Assembly (NCBI RefSeq): GCF_031454135.1
Contig: NZ_JAVDQF010000001.1
Location: 620,001 to 684,000 of the forward strand
Reading direction: 5' to 3'
Source of the DNA: Arthrobacter russicus
Lineage (GTDB): Bacteria > Actinomycetota > Actinomycetes > Actinomycetales > Micrococcaceae
Length of the DNA: 64,000 bases
A program made the translations under genes and the position numbers. Below the pieces are notes generated by a model. It had not been told where the DNA came from. It did no database searches and was given only the letters and a program-made list of their open reading frames with translations. The first letter of the stretch is position 1; each line of letters starts with the position of its first letter. This document shows, one piece after another, positions 31,596 to 40,658 of the stretch.

Positions 31596-31625
31596 ACCGG
31601 CCCCGCGGCCCCGGGCATCGGTTCA
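31593..31625. terminator. Hairpin spanning two convergent stop codons
   Basis: TGAACCG (31593-31599) and CGGTTCA (31619-31625) are inverted arms, with inner GCCC/GGGC pairing. The left arm contains the iclR stop and the right arm the stop of the convergent MFS gene. A bidirectional terminator is likely; no long T-run. Confidence 0.5.
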
Positions 31626-32915
31626 AGCAGCCCGGCGCAGCCGCAGCGCGGTGACCAGACCGAGCACGAACAACAGGAAGGCCGCCACCACCGGAACGAT
31701 GAACGCTTGGTGGTAGCCCTGGTTCTGCGCGAGCGAACCGGCGATCGAGGCACCGATCGCGGTGCCCGCAACGATCCCGCTGGCCAACGCGGTCATCACG
31801 GTGCCCAGCCAGCGTCGTGGCGCCACGATGCCGCCGATCGTGAAAATCGTGACCATGGTCGGACCCACTGGAATGCCGAGCAGGAACAACACCACGAGCA
31901 TCGGCCAAATGCCCTGCGGCAGCAACAACAGCCAGGCCATTGCCGCCATCAGGGCCGCTGCGGCGACCCAACGCCAGCGGGGCACTAAACTACGCGGCCA
32001 ATATGCGACCGACAAAGCTGCCGCGGCCGAGCTCAGACCCATCACGGCGTACAGCAAGCCGGCCAGTTCGGCACCGCCAGCGTCCGCAGCGACCTCGCCG
32101 GCGAAGGCGCTGAGCGACGTCTGGGTGGCGCCGAAGAACGTGCCCATGCAGACCATGCCCAACACCGGCACGGCCACGGTGAGCCAAAGCCAACGGTCAG
32201 TCGGGGCTTCGGCCAGTCCCGGCGTCTGCTTTCCGCCGCGCAGCACCGGCACCGCATCCACCGTGCGGTGCAGCGCGAACAAGACCACCAGGGTCAGGGT
32301 CAGGCTCGCGGCGAGCGCCAAGGGCAGCCAAGGTGCGATGAACGAAGCCAGCAGGCCCACGAGCGCCGGACCCAGCACGAAAGTCAACTCGTCTGCGGTG
32401 CTCTCGTAGGACAGTGCAGTGTCCAGCACGGCATCACGCCGCTCCGCGGGCGCACGCCGGACCAAGGCCATCCAACGCACCCGTGCCAACGGGCCGACTT
32501 GCGGGGAGGTTGCGCCGACCAGCCAAGCCGAAAGCAGCACCCAGAGCATGGCCTGGGGGGTGAAGCCCTCCGGACTGCCCGCGGTCGAATAGCTCAGGAA
32601 CAGCACCAGCGCCACCGCTGCGGCATTCGCCAAGGCCGCCGTGATCAGCACCGGCTTCTGCCCGAGCCGATCGGCCAGAAAACCCAGCAGCGGTGCGCCC
32701 ATGGCCGAGCCAATGCCGACTGCACCGGCGCCGAAGCCGCCGATGGCATACGACTGGCTCACTGCGGTGAGCAAGGTCAGTACCCCGACGGTGAGCATCG
32801 CCAGCGGCAAACGGGCGAAAAGGCCCAAGGGAAGGAATCCGCCGCCGGAGAGACCGATCAGCTGGGAAAAGCGACCGCCCGCGGGGGTCGTCGAAAGAGC
32901 AGGTTCTGCAGTCAT
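31623..32915 (-). CDS. MFS transporter
   Basis: This 430-residue protein has 12 predicted helices. Helix 2-3 loop reads GFLADRLGQKPVLI (the MFS D-R-x-G-x-x-P/R motif), and charged loops such as RVRWMALVRRAPAERRD separate the halves. It resembles drug or metabolite exporters of the YfcJ/arabinose-efflux type, but no substrate can be assigned. It is convergent with iclR and lies downstream of no obvious partner. No ribosome site is clear before the ATG. Confidence 0.85.
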   Translation of the reverse strand: MTAEPALSTTPAGGRFSQLIGLSGGGFLPLGLFARLPLAMLTVGVLTLLTAVSQSYAIGGFGAGAVGIGSAMGAPLLGFLADRLGQKPVLITAALANAAAVALVLFLSYSTAGSPEGFTPQAMLWVLLSAWLVGATSPQVGPLARVRWMALVRRAPAERRDAVLDTALSYESTADELTFVLGPALVGLLASFIAPWLPLALAASLTLTLVVLFALHRTVDAVPVLRGGKQTPGLAEAPTDRWLWLTVAVPVLGMVCMGTFFGATQTSLSAFAGEVAADAGGAELAGLLYAVMGLSSAAAALSVAYWPRSLVPRWRWVAAAALMAAMAWLLLLPQGIWPMLVVLFLLGIPVGPTMVTIFTIGGIVAPRRWLGTVMTALASGIVAGTAIGASIAGSLAQNQGYHQAFIVPVVAAFLLFVLGLVTALRLRRAA

Positions 32916-32981
32916 TGAAATCCGTATGCCAAAAAGACGTGCATCGTCCCTCCGCCCGATGCACCCGACCCGGATACCCGA

Positions 32982-35900
32982 CTATTCTAGCCGATCTGAG
33001 GTCTGCGCCCGCAGCGTGGAACCCTGCCGCCCCTTCACCACGTGCAATTGCTGCGGAATCCGGAGCTTGAGCTCGGCAACATGGCTGACCAGGCCCACGG
33101 TGCGTCCGCTGTCCCGCAGCCCCTCGATCGAGGCCATCACCATTTCCAAGGACTCCTCGTCCAAGCTTCCGAAACCTTCGTCGACGAACAACGTGTCGAT
33201 GCGCATGCCCCCGGACTCGCGTTGCACCACATCTGCCAGGCCAAGCGCCAAGGCCAGGGACGCCATGAACGATTCCCCGCCGGAAAGCGTGCTGGTGTCC
33301 CGGCTTTGCCCGGTCCAGCCGTCGACCACCTCCAGGCCAAGACCGGACTTCTTGTTGCCGCCGGCCAAAGCGTCGGTGTGCGCGAGCAGATACCGACCGT
33401 CGCTCATCACCTGGAGCCGTTCCGAAGCAGCCTCCGCGACCTGCTCCAGGCGGGCGGCGAGCACATAGGCGCTCAGCGGCATTTTGAACTCGTTTTGGCC
33501 GAGTCCGCGCGCGGTCTCGGCCAGCCCGGTGAGCAGTTCGGCCCGGGCCCGTTCCGGTGCGGTTTGCTGCTCCAATTCGGCATGCCGGGCAGCTGCCCGT
33601 TGGACTGCGGCCAGGCTCCGACCGCAGAGCTGGTGCTGCAAGCCGGCTCGTTCTGCCTGCGTAGTGGCCGTTTGGACGGCACTGCGCAGTTCCTGCAGCG
33701 CCTCCGGCCCGAGCGCGGAAACGCCGTTCGCGCGCTCGGTTGCCGCCTGCCGGACCGGCTCGGCATCGAGCCGCTGGCGCACCCGGATGGCGGCGTCCTG
33801 GAAGGCGGCATTCGCCGCAGCTGCTTCGGCCAAGACTCCGTCCTGCTGCAGCGCGGCGGCGATCTCCGAGACGGAGCCAAACGGACTGCCGGCGAGTTTC
33901 CGGGCCATCGCCGATTCGGCCGCAGCGAGCTCCGCGGCCGCGGTTTCCGCCGATCGCCGGGTGCCGAGCGCCGCGCTCAACAAGGATTCGTCCTGTGCCA
34001 ACTCGGCCAGCCGGCTGGCCAGCGACTGATGGCCGGCCAGCCAGGCGGCGACCTTGCTCTGGCGTTCTCCGATGGCACGCTGCAGCGAGGCACAGGCCGC
34101 CCGCTGCTCCTGGACCTGCGCTCTGGCTTCAGCGGCCGCGGCCAAGGCCGCTTCGAGCCGGGGTTCCAAGCTGGCAAGTTCCGCGCCGTACTGCAGCAAC
34201 TGCTGCTGCGCCGATTCCGATTCCTGCGCCTGCGCCGCGGACCGCGCCACCGCGGCGGCCAGCTGGTCCGCATCGCGGTCACCGCCCAAGGCGGCGAAAG
34301 CAGCCAGTTCGGCGGCCGCCTGATTGACCGAATCCCGGATCACCGCGACGTCCGATTCGCGCCGCTCGTGGTCTTCGCGCGCCCGTTCCTCCTCCGCCAC
34401 CAGCTGCAGACTCGTGCCTTTCAAGTCGGACGGCGCCGGGTGCTCGGTTGCCCCGCAAACCGGACACGGATCGCCCTCGGCCAGTCCAGCGGCCAACTCC
34501 CCTGCCGCCCGTTCGAGGCGCGCCTGCATCAGCCCCAGCCAACCGGCTTTCGATGCCAGTTGGGCAGACTCCGCGGCACGCAGCTCGAGGTCCAGGGCCC
34601 GGAGCCGGATTTCGGTGCCGCGGAATCCTTCGCCGGCGTCCGCCTCGGCTTTCGCCCGTTGCGCCGCCGAATTCCGCGACTCGAGCAAGCCGGCGTCGGC
34701 CGAAACCGAGCTCCGCTGCTCGATCAGCGCGTCCCGTTCTGCCAGCAACGAGTCGCCGAGCTCTTCGGCCGCGGACAAGCGCTTCCCGGCTGCCTCCGCT
34801 TCGGCCGCGGCTTGCTCCGCTTCACGCTGTTGGCGCAGCAATTGGGCTTCTTCCGGCAGCAGGGACCGGACCACCGCGATACTCGCGGCGAGCGCTTTGG
34901 CCGCCGCCTCCAAGCTGCTGGCGGTCGGGCCTTGCCCAGCCGGGGCATCCGCGCCGGGAATCCACGAGCCTCGGTCCTCGAGTTTCCGTTGCGCGGCCGC
35001 CTGATCCTGCCGGGCCAGCTCGTCGGCCGCCTCGGCCGCCTGCAGCCGGTCCAGATCGGGGCTGAGATCCTGCGCGGCCCGGTGCTGTTCGAGTACGCGG
35101 ACCCTGGCCAGCTGATCGGCCTCGCCCGCCTGCACGAGTTCCGCCGCGACTTCGGCGGCCGCCAATTCGGCATGCCTGGCCGCCAGATTTTCGGCAGCGC
35201 CGAGTTCCGCCGCAGCCCGGGCCGCGGCTTCCGCCGCCTGTTGGGCCGAGGCCGAAAGCTCGGCCTGCCGTTCGGCCAGAACCCCGAGCAGATGTTCGAA
35301 GTCGGCTGGCCCGGCGTCCGGGTTCGGCGTCGGACCGTCCTGCGCCGCCTCCGGCGACGCCGGGAGGAATTCTTCGGCCTGCAAGCGCGCCGCGTGCAGG
35401 ATTTCGGCGAGTTGTTGCTGCGCCGACTGCACGCCGTCCTGCGCCGAACTCGCGGATTCGAGCAATTTCTGTTCCAGCGAGCGGAATCGTCCGGTGCCGA
35501 ACAGCTGCTGGAGCAGGACCTGGCGTTCTTTGATGTCCGCCCGCAGGAAGGCCGCGAATTCGCCTTGCGCGAGCATCACCACCTTGGTGAACTGCTCCCG
35601 GTTCATGCCCAGCAGCGCCTGGATCTGGTGTGCTGCCTCGTCGTTCCGGCTCGACAACGCGACCCATTCGCCATCGAGCTTTTCCGAAAGCAGCGCCTGG
35701 GCGTTTTCGCGCACCGTCGACGAGCCACGCTTGGCCGGGCGCAGCCAGGCCGGGCTGCGGAGGATCCGGAACTGCCGGCCGGGAATGCTGAACTCGAGCA
35801 GGACTTCCGGTACCAGGTCTGCCGGGGCATGGTCGCTGCGCAACCGCTGACCGCTTTGCCGGACCCCGGGGACGCTGGCAAAGAGCGCAAAACAGATGGC

Positions 35901-36038
35901 ATCCAAAACACTGCTCTTGCCGGCTCCGGTCGCCCCTTCGAGCAAAAACAGCCCCTGCTCGCCCAATCGGTCGAAATCGACCACCTGACGTTGCACGAAA
36001 GGACCGAATGCCTGGATTTCCAGCCGGTGGATTCTCAT
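32982..36038 (-). CDS. sbcC: DNA exonuclease subunit SbcC (Rad50-like)
   Basis: This 1018-residue SMC-type ATPase has an N-terminal Walker A LLEGATGAGKSSVLDAI (about residues 34-50), two long Ala/Glu/Gln-rich coiled coils, a central zinc hook CPVCGATEHPAP, and a C-terminal signature LSGGESFMASLALALGLADV with Walker B DTLFVDEGFGSLDEES. With SbcD it opens hairpins and trims protein-blocked DNA ends. Its start overlaps the sbcD stop by 4 nt. The window contains several very long inverted repeats, the class of structure SbcCD is known to cut. Confidence 0.95.
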   Translation of the reverse strand: MRIHRLEIQAFGPFVQRQVVDFDRLGEQGLFLLEGATGAGKSSVLDAICFALFASVPGVRQSGQRLRSDHAPADLVPEVLLEFSIPGRQFRILRSPAWLRPAKRGSSTVRENAQALLSEKLDGEWVALSSRNDEAAHQIQALLGMNREQFTKVVMLAQGEFAAFLRADIKERQVLLQQLFGTGRFRSLEQKLLESASSAQDGVQSAQQQLAEILHAARLQAEEFLPASPEAAQDGPTPNPDAGPADFEHLLGVLAERQAELSASAQQAAEAAARAAAELGAAENLAARHAELAAAEVAAELVQAGEADQLARVRVLEQHRAAQDLSPDLDRLQAAEAADELARQDQAAAQRKLEDRGSWIPGADAPAGQGPTASSLEAAAKALAASIAVVRSLLPEEAQLLRQQREAEQAAAEAEAAGKRLSAAEELGDSLLAERDALIEQRSSVSADAGLLESRNSAAQRAKAEADAGEGFRGTEIRLRALDLELRAAESAQLASKAGWLGLMQARLERAAGELAAGLAEGDPCPVCGATEHPAPSDLKGTSLQLVAEEERAREDHERRESDVAVIRDSVNQAAAELAAFAALGGDRDADQLAAAVARSAAQAQESESAQQQLLQYGAELASLEPRLEAALAAAAEARAQVQEQRAACASLQRAIGERQSKVAAWLAGHQSLASRLAELAQDESLLSAALGTRRSAETAAAELAAAESAMARKLAGSPFGSVSEIAAALQQDGVLAEAAAANAAFQDAAIRVRQRLDAEPVRQAATERANGVSALGPEALQELRSAVQTATTQAERAGLQHQLCGRSLAAVQRAAARHAELEQQTAPERARAELLTGLAETARGLGQNEFKMPLSAYVLAARLEQVAEAASERLQVMSDGRYLLAHTDALAGGNKKSGLGLEVVDGWTGQSRDTSTLSGGESFMASLALALGLADVVQRESGGMRIDTLFVDEGFGSLDEESLEMVMASIEGLRDSGRTVGLVSHVAELKLRIPQQLHVVKGRQGSTLRAQTSDRLE

Positions 36039-37189
36039 GCCGAGCCTTCTGCGGCACGGACCTCGTCGACGGCGGCAGCAAGCATCGACGCTTCCGTCGC
36101 GTTGATCGGGGCTGACCTGACGTGTTCGAAAAAGCTGGCGCTGATCTCCAGATCGCTTTGCGCCTCGGCGATTCGCCGCGCATAGCTCTGCCGCACCGGC
36201 CTGGCCCCGAGAGGCGGTTCGTGCTCCAGCACCAAGGTCAGCGGGAACCGCTCGCGGAGCTTTTCCATCGCCTGCACCGGCCTGCGTTCATCGGTCAGCG
36301 TGACCTGGCAATAAGCGTCCGCCGAATCCGCGAAACGGGGCTCCGCGAGCAACTCCGCGAGCGTGCCCCGCAGCACAGACAGGGCCCGCTCGGCCGGCCA
36401 GCTGATCGGTTTCACCGACTCCAACCCGGTGGCGGAAAGCTCCACCAGCCACCCGCCCTTGGCCTGATCTGCTTCCGCAAAGGAATAGGCCAGCGGCGAG
36501 CCGCTGTAACGCACCGATTCGGACAATCGCTGTCTACCGTGCAAATGGCCCAACGCGACGTAATCGAAGCCCTCGAAAAGGTCCAACGGCACCGCTCCGA
36601 TCCCGCCGGAACGCATCCCGCTGAGCTCCCGTTCGCTACTTGAACCGATCCCGCCGCTGGCGAAAGTGTGTGCCATGAGCACTGTCCGGGTTCCCGGCCG
36701 GGCGGCGGCATCGGCATGCACCCGGCGCAGCGCCGCAGCGGTGACCGACTCGTGGTCCGGAGCCTCGACGTCGAGCTCCGCCGCCACCATCCGCGGTTCC
36801 AAATAGGGCACCGCGTAGACCGCGATCTTGCCGCCGTCGAAAAGCACCGGCCGGTCCAGGTCCGCGACGGCGGCCCGGATGTGCACGCCGCCATGGCCCA
36901 GGATTTCGCTCGCGAAGCCCAACCGGCTCGCCGAGTCGTGGTTCCCGCTGCTGATCACGACCTCGACGCCGGCCGCCCGCAACCGGGCCAGCGTGGCACT
37001 GAAAAGCCGGACCACGTCGACCGGAGGCAGCGCCCGGTCATAGACGTCCCCGGAGATCAGCAAGACGTCGACCTGTTCGTGCTCCACCGTCGCCAGCAGC
37101 TGGTCGATGAACCGTTGCTGGGCGGCCAGCAGCCCGACGCCGTGGAAGGACCGGCCCAAATGCCAATCGGAGGTGTGCAGGAAACGCAT
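36035..37189 (-). CDS. sbcD: DNA exonuclease subunit SbcD (Mre11-like)
   Basis: This 384-residue metallophosphoesterase contains the phosphoesterase motifs HTSDWHLGRSF, LISGDVYDRALPP, SSGNHDSASRL, MAHTFASGG and ALGHLHGRQRL in order, followed by a capping domain with SWPAERALSVLRGTLAELL. It is the nuclease of the SbcCD complex. TAGGCT lies 6 nt before the ATG and no ribosome site is seen, so the sbcDC message is probably leaderless. Confidence 0.95.
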   Translation of the reverse strand: MRFLHTSDWHLGRSFHGVGLLAAQQRFIDQLLATVEHEQVDVLLISGDVYDRALPPVDVVRLFSATLARLRAAGVEVVISSGNHDSASRLGFASEILGHGGVHIRAAVADLDRPVLFDGGKIAVYAVPYLEPRMVAAELDVEAPDHESVTAAALRRVHADAAARPGTRTVLMAHTFASGGIGSSSERELSGMRSGGIGAVPLDLFEGFDYVALGHLHGRQRLSESVRYSGSPLAYSFAEADQAKGGWLVELSATGLESVKPISWPAERALSVLRGTLAELLAEPRFADSADAYCQVTLTDERRPVQAMEKLRERFPLTLVLEHEPPLGARPVRQSYARRIAEAQSDLEISASFFEHVRSAPINATEASMLAAAVDEVRAAEGSA

Positions 37190-37195
37190 AGCGCA

Positions 37196-37201
37196 AGCCT
37201 A
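37196..37201 (-). promoter_or_regulatory. -10 hexamer of sbcD
   Basis: TAGGCT on the minus strand, 6 nt before the ATG at 37189. Confidence 0.5.
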
Positions 37202-37221
37202 TGGGGTGCCACCGACAGCCG

Positions 37222-37257
37222 AAAAAACAGCCGGGCCCGTGAACCGGGCCCGGCTGT
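37222..37257 (-). terminator. Rho-independent terminator of the aquaporin gene
   Basis: Read on the minus strand, a GC-rich stem (AACAGCCGGGCCCG with its complement, 4-nt loop) is followed by six T. It lies 21 bp past the aquaporin stop and just upstream of the sbcD promoter. It is one of the clearest terminators in the window. Confidence 0.85.
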
Positions 37258-37278
37258 TGGGGACTGCTGCGGCTTCGG

Positions 37279-38271
37279 CTACTTCTTGTCGCCGGCCGAG
37301 CCTTTGGCCGGACCGTCGAAGAAGTCCTTGGCTTCGGGGTCGACTACGGGCTCGTCGGCGACCAAGGAGCGGGCCGGCACCGGCTTCGCCGCGGCCTTGG
37401 CCGGAGCCGGGGCATCGGCTTCTTCGGTATCGGCCTCTTCGTCGGCATCCGCCAATTCCACCGAGTCGACTTCGGCAGCCGCCGGCTTCTTGCCGCTATC
37501 GCCTTCCGGAACCACAAAACCGCGGTAGATCAAGCCGGCCAACGCGGCACCGACCAGCGGTGCCACCCAGAAGACCCAGAGCTGTCCGAGCGCATTGCCG
37601 CTGGAAAAGAACACCACGGAGATCGAACGGGCCGGGTTCAGTCCGGCATTCGTCAGCGGCAGCATGGCCAGAATCAAGACTGCGTAGGTGAAGCCGATCG
37701 CGATCGGGGCCACCGCCTTGTTCACCGAGGGGCGCCAGGCGGCAAGCACTACCGCGACCAGGACCGCACCGCCCACCAGCTCGATCAAGAGCGCGCTGTA
37801 CAGCGGAAGCTGGTTCGGCGAGCTGGTTTCAAAACCGTTGGCCAGCGCCTGGAAAACCGTGCCGATCCCGCCGCCGGTGCTGGATTGCGTGCGGAATACC
37901 GGCAGCGAATTGAAGATCACGAAGAGCACGAGCCCGGCGAACAAGGCTCCGAGCACCTGCACCACGACGTAGTACAGCGCGTGCAGCCACTTGACCCGTC
38001 CGGCGATCGCCGAAGCGAGCGAGACGGCCGGGTTGAAGTGGCCGCCGGAGACCTTGCCGAACAGGATCGTGACCGCGACCAGGGACAGACCGAAGCCCAA
38101 GGCCACCGAAAGCGAGTTCCCGGTCTGCTGCACGGCCGACAACGTCGTTCCGATGCCGCCGAAGATCAGGATGAACGTGCCCAGGAATTCCGCTCCCAGG
38201 CGGGCGACGAGCGAGTGCTCGCGGGGTGTGCTTTCGAGCTCGGTTTCTTCTGAAGCGGTGGCCACAGCCAT
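37279..38271 (-). CDS. MIP family channel (aquaporin) with long acidic tail
   Basis: This 330-residue protein has six membrane helices (about residues 25-250) and both NPA boxes, SGGHFNPAVSL and NAGLNPARSISV, the hallmark of aquaporins. Loop E starts LPLTNAGLN, and the helix before it is FTYAVLILAML. Unusually, about 75 residues after the last helix form an Ala/Pro/Glu/Asp-rich, probably disordered cytoplasmic tail ending in DFFDGPAKGSAGDKK. The ATG at 38271 has AAAGGAA upstream; the frame to 38373 has none. Water or glycerol transport cannot be distinguished. Confidence 0.92.
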   Translation of the reverse strand: MAVATASEETELESTPREHSLVARLGAEFLGTFILIFGGIGTTLSAVQQTGNSLSVALGFGLSLVAVTILFGKVSGGHFNPAVSLASAIAGRVKWLHALYYVVVQVLGALFAGLVLFVIFNSLPVFRTQSSTGGGIGTVFQALANGFETSSPNQLPLYSALLIELVGGAVLVAVVLAAWRPSVNKAVAPIAIGFTYAVLILAMLPLTNAGLNPARSISVVFFSSGNALGQLWVFWVAPLVGAALAGLIYRGFVVPEGDSGKKPAAAEVDSVELADADEEADTEEADAPAPAKAAAKPVPARSLVADEPVVDPEAKDFFDGPAKGSAGDKK

Positions 38272-38368
38272 ATCATTCCTTTGTTCGGGAGGCGGTCGGG
38301 GAATACCTGGAGAATACTGTACCGGCTCTGCTCTGTGTGCTGCCTGTGCCCACGCCGTCGAATGCCGG

Positions 38369-38374
38369 TACATT
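38369..38374 (+). promoter_or_regulatory. -10 hexamer of the ADP-ribosylglycohydrolase gene
   Basis: TACATT ends 7 nt before the ATG at 38382 and no ribosome site is visible. Confidence 0.4.
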
Positions 38375-38381
38375 GGTCCGC

Positions 38382-39479
38382 ATGCAGATCAGCTTCGCGT
38401 CCAGGGTCCACGGCTGCCTGATGGGCGGCGCACTGGGCGATGCCTTCGGGTACCTCGTCGAATTCGACGACACCGCAACCATCAAACGGAGGTTCGGCCC
38501 TGCCGGATTGCTCGATCTGTTTCAGGCCGCCGGCCCGGTGGAGTTTTCCGATGACACCCAATTGACCCTGTACACCGTCGATGGTTTGGCCGAGGCCTTG
38601 GAGTGGGCGCAACAAGGCGTACCCGCGGATCCCACCGCCTGTCTGTGGTTGGCCTATCTGCGCTGGCTGCGCAGCCAGGGCGAATCACCAGTGCTGGATT
38701 CCGCCCCGGTGCCACCACTGCGCTGGATCGACAGCCAAGCGGTACTGCAGCAGCAGCGCCATCCGGGCAAAGCCTGCCTGAACTCTTTGAAGACCGGCGA
38801 AATGGGCACGCTCTTCCGACCGATCGATCCCGAAGCCAAAGGCTGCGGCTCCGTGATGCGCTCGGCGCCGTTCGGGCTGATCGGCCATCTGGAGCCGGCC
38901 ACGGTGGCCAAGATGAGCATGAACGGCGCCGCGTTGACCCACGGGCACCCGGTGGCGATCCAGGCTTCGGCCGGATTCAGCTGGCTGATCCACCAACTGG
39001 CCGTGGCGCAGCTTCCATTGGACGCCGCCGTGGCCTCGATGCTCGGCTACCTGCGCGAGCTGCCGGCCGAACCCGATCTGCTGGACCGGATCGAAACCGC
39101 GGTCGCTCTGGGTTCCGCGGAACGGCACAGCCCCGATCGGCAGCTCCGCGGCGATGAACTCTGCGCCGCGGTCGGCGCGGGCTGGGTCGCCGACGAAGCC
39201 TTGGCGGTCGCCGTCTACGCGGTTTTGGCCAGCTCGGATCCGGCTGCCGGGCCGAGCGAGCACTTCCGTGCCGCGATCCGGATCGCGGCAAACCACCCCG
39301 GCGACTCCGATTCCACCGCCTCGATCGCCGGAAACATCCTGGGCGCGTATTACGGGATGGCCGGCCTGCCGGAAGATTGGCTCCGCGTGGCGGAGGCGCC
39401 GGAATTGATCCAGGCGATGGCCGACCTGCTGCTGCGCTCCAGCGGCCTCGAGCCGGCCGCGGACGGTGCCCGGGACTGA
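38382..39479 (+). CDS. ADP-ribosylglycohydrolase family protein
   Basis: This 365-residue all-helical, two-magnesium enzyme fold contains RVHGCLMGGALGDAFGYLVEF (first metal region), FSDDTQLTLYTVDGLAEAL (S-D-D-T), GCGSVMRSAPFGLI, ALTHGHPVAIQAS, and the C-terminal DSDSTASIAGNILGAYYG carrying the D-x-D-S/T metal triad. Such proteins remove ADP-ribose from proteins or small molecules (DraG/ARH-like). The ATG at 38382 is chosen by the family N-terminus and by the TACATT element upstream. No ADP-ribosyltransferase lies nearby. Confidence 0.93.
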   Translation: MQISFASRVHGCLMGGALGDAFGYLVEFDDTATIKRRFGPAGLLDLFQAAGPVEFSDDTQLTLYTVDGLAEALEWAQQGVPADPTACLWLAYLRWLRSQGESPVLDSAPVPPLRWIDSQAVLQQQRHPGKACLNSLKTGEMGTLFRPIDPEAKGCGSVMRSAPFGLIGHLEPATVAKMSMNGAALTHGHPVAIQASAGFSWLIHQLAVAQLPLDAAVASMLGYLRELPAEPDLLDRIETAVALGSAERHSPDRQLRGDELCAAVGAGWVADEALAVAVYAVLASSDPAAGPSEHFRAAIRIAANHPGDSDSTASIAGNILGAYYGMAGLPEDWLRVAEAPELIQAMADLLLRSSGLEPAADGARD

Positions 39480-39548
39480 ACCGGCTGCGCCAGGCTCAGC
39501 CCGCCGAGCGAGCCGGCCAAGCCAACCGGCCATGTCAAACCGGCCAAG

Positions 39549-40142
39549 TCAACCGGCCGGCGTGCCTTCACGACGCGCGGCAGTGCCGAAACCGACGTTG
39601 TTGCAGGCTTCGCAGACCGAGGCCGGAATCACTCCGCGGCGCTGCAAAAAGCCGAAAATCACACAGCCCAGGCAGAAGCCCAGGAACGATTCGAGCGACG
39701 CCGCGACGACCAGCAGCAGCAGCAAAGTCCAGGCGAGCAAGGGCGCACCGGCGAAGTAGGACACCGCTGCGGCGATCGAGATCACCGCGCCCATGCCCTG
39801 GGCAAAACGTTTCGGCGGCCCGGCTACCAGTTTCGGCGCACCCAACCGGGGCGCCAAGACCTTCACCGAGAGCAGCGCGAACGGCGAAACCCGTGGCCCG
39901 AAAAGCACCCGGAGCACGAAGCCGACGGCCAACAGCGCCAAGCCCCAGCCCCAACCGGTGATCAAGACGATCAGCGCGAATACCACGACCATGCCTGCGG
40001 TGAACCTGGCGGCATATTCGTTGACCGGGTTGGGGAATCCGAAAATCCGGTTCAGCAACGGCCGGCGTACCGAGACCAGCGGCTTGCCCTCCGGATCGCC
40101 GACCGTGCTGGCGACCCGCTGCGGTTCGAAAAGCTGTGCCAT
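39549..40142 (-). CDS. DUF4395 membrane protein
   Basis: This 197-residue protein has about four membrane helices in two pairs: AARFTAGMVVVFALIVLITGW with GLALLAVGFVLRVLFG, and SIAAAVSYFAGAPLLAWTLLLLLVVAASLE with FLGFCLGCVIFGFL. The F-P-N-P-V-N-E start of helix 1, RVLFGPRVSPFALLSV and the Cys pair FCLGC are typical of DUF4395. Function unknown; related proteins are often found near thioredoxin or sulfur-transfer genes, but none is here. TACCCT lies 6 nt before the ATG, though GAGGAA in the same stretch could serve as ribosome site. Confidence 0.85.
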   Translation of the reverse strand: MAQLFEPQRVASTVGDPEGKPLVSVRRPLLNRIFGFPNPVNEYAARFTAGMVVVFALIVLITGWGWGLALLAVGFVLRVLFGPRVSPFALLSVKVLAPRLGAPKLVAGPPKRFAQGMGAVISIAAAVSYFAGAPLLAWTLLLLLVVAASLESFLGFCLGCVIFGFLQRRGVIPASVCEACNNVGFGTAARREGTPAG

Positions 40143-40191
40143 TTCCTCAGGGTAGGACTGGCTGCCGTGCCTACCCAAGGATTGTGTCGAA

Positions 40192-40623
40192 CTAAGTCCG
40201 CCCGCGGCTGTCCGGCGAGCGCGCCGGGCCACCGGTGGCATCCAGGACGGCGAGCAACCGGGCGTTGGCCACCATCCGGTAGGAGCCGTCCAGGAGCTCC
40301 GCCACTTCCTGCCAATCCACCTCGGCGGCTGCGAAATCCAGGCCGAGCCAACCCGCCGAGGCGAGATACGAGGGCAGGTAGAACCGGTCATCGGCAAGCA
40401 ACGCTGCGTGTTCGGCCGGCTCGGCCAACACCAGGATCGACGCCGGCCGCGGGCGTCCGGACTGACCGTGGCCGAAGTAGCCGAAAACCTTGCCCGACTC
40501 CCCCGCACGGAAGGTCGGCCGACCATGCGACTCCCGCTCCACGGCCTCGGGGAAGGCCAGCGCGACCTCGCGCACCCGGGCCAATACCGGATCGTCGTCG
40601 TCGTACATCCTCGGATGCGCCAT
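40192..40623 (-). CDS. MmcQ/YjbR family protein
   Basis: This 143-residue single-domain protein has VREVALAFPEAVERESHGRPTFRAGESGKVFGYF (in segments), YLPSYLASAGWLGLDFA and WQEVAELLDGSYRMVA, which match the YjbR/CyaY-like DNA-binding-fold family. The biochemical role is not known. It is divergent from the SDR gene with only 35 bp between start codons. TAAACT lies 6 nt before the ATG. Confidence 0.85.
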   Translation of the reverse strand: MAHPRMYDDDDPVLARVREVALAFPEAVERESHGRPTFRAGESGKVFGYFGHGQSGRPRPASILVLAEPAEHAALLADDRFYLPSYLASAGWLGLDFAAAEVDWQEVAELLDGSYRMVANARLLAVLDATGGPARSPDSRGRT

Positions 40624-40629
40624 CTGCCG

Positions 40630-40652
40630 AGTTTATCCGGCAGGTATAGGCT
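40630..40652. promoter_or_regulatory. Divergent leaderless promoters of mmcQ-like and SDR genes
   Basis: TAAACT on the minus strand (40630-40635) is 6 nt from the ATG at 40623. TAGGCT on the plus strand (40647-40652) is 6 nt from the ATG at 40659. The 35-bp intergenic space leaves no room for ribosome sites or leaders, so both messages probably begin at the start codon. Confidence 0.55.
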
Positions 40653-40658
40653 GACGGA

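Noticed and set aside
33042-36185. A 1047-codon open frame on the plus strand opposite sbcC
   Set aside because: It has no domain sense, is Arg/Gly/Leu-rich and mirrors the third-position GC bias of sbcC. SbcC on the other strand has all its motifs.
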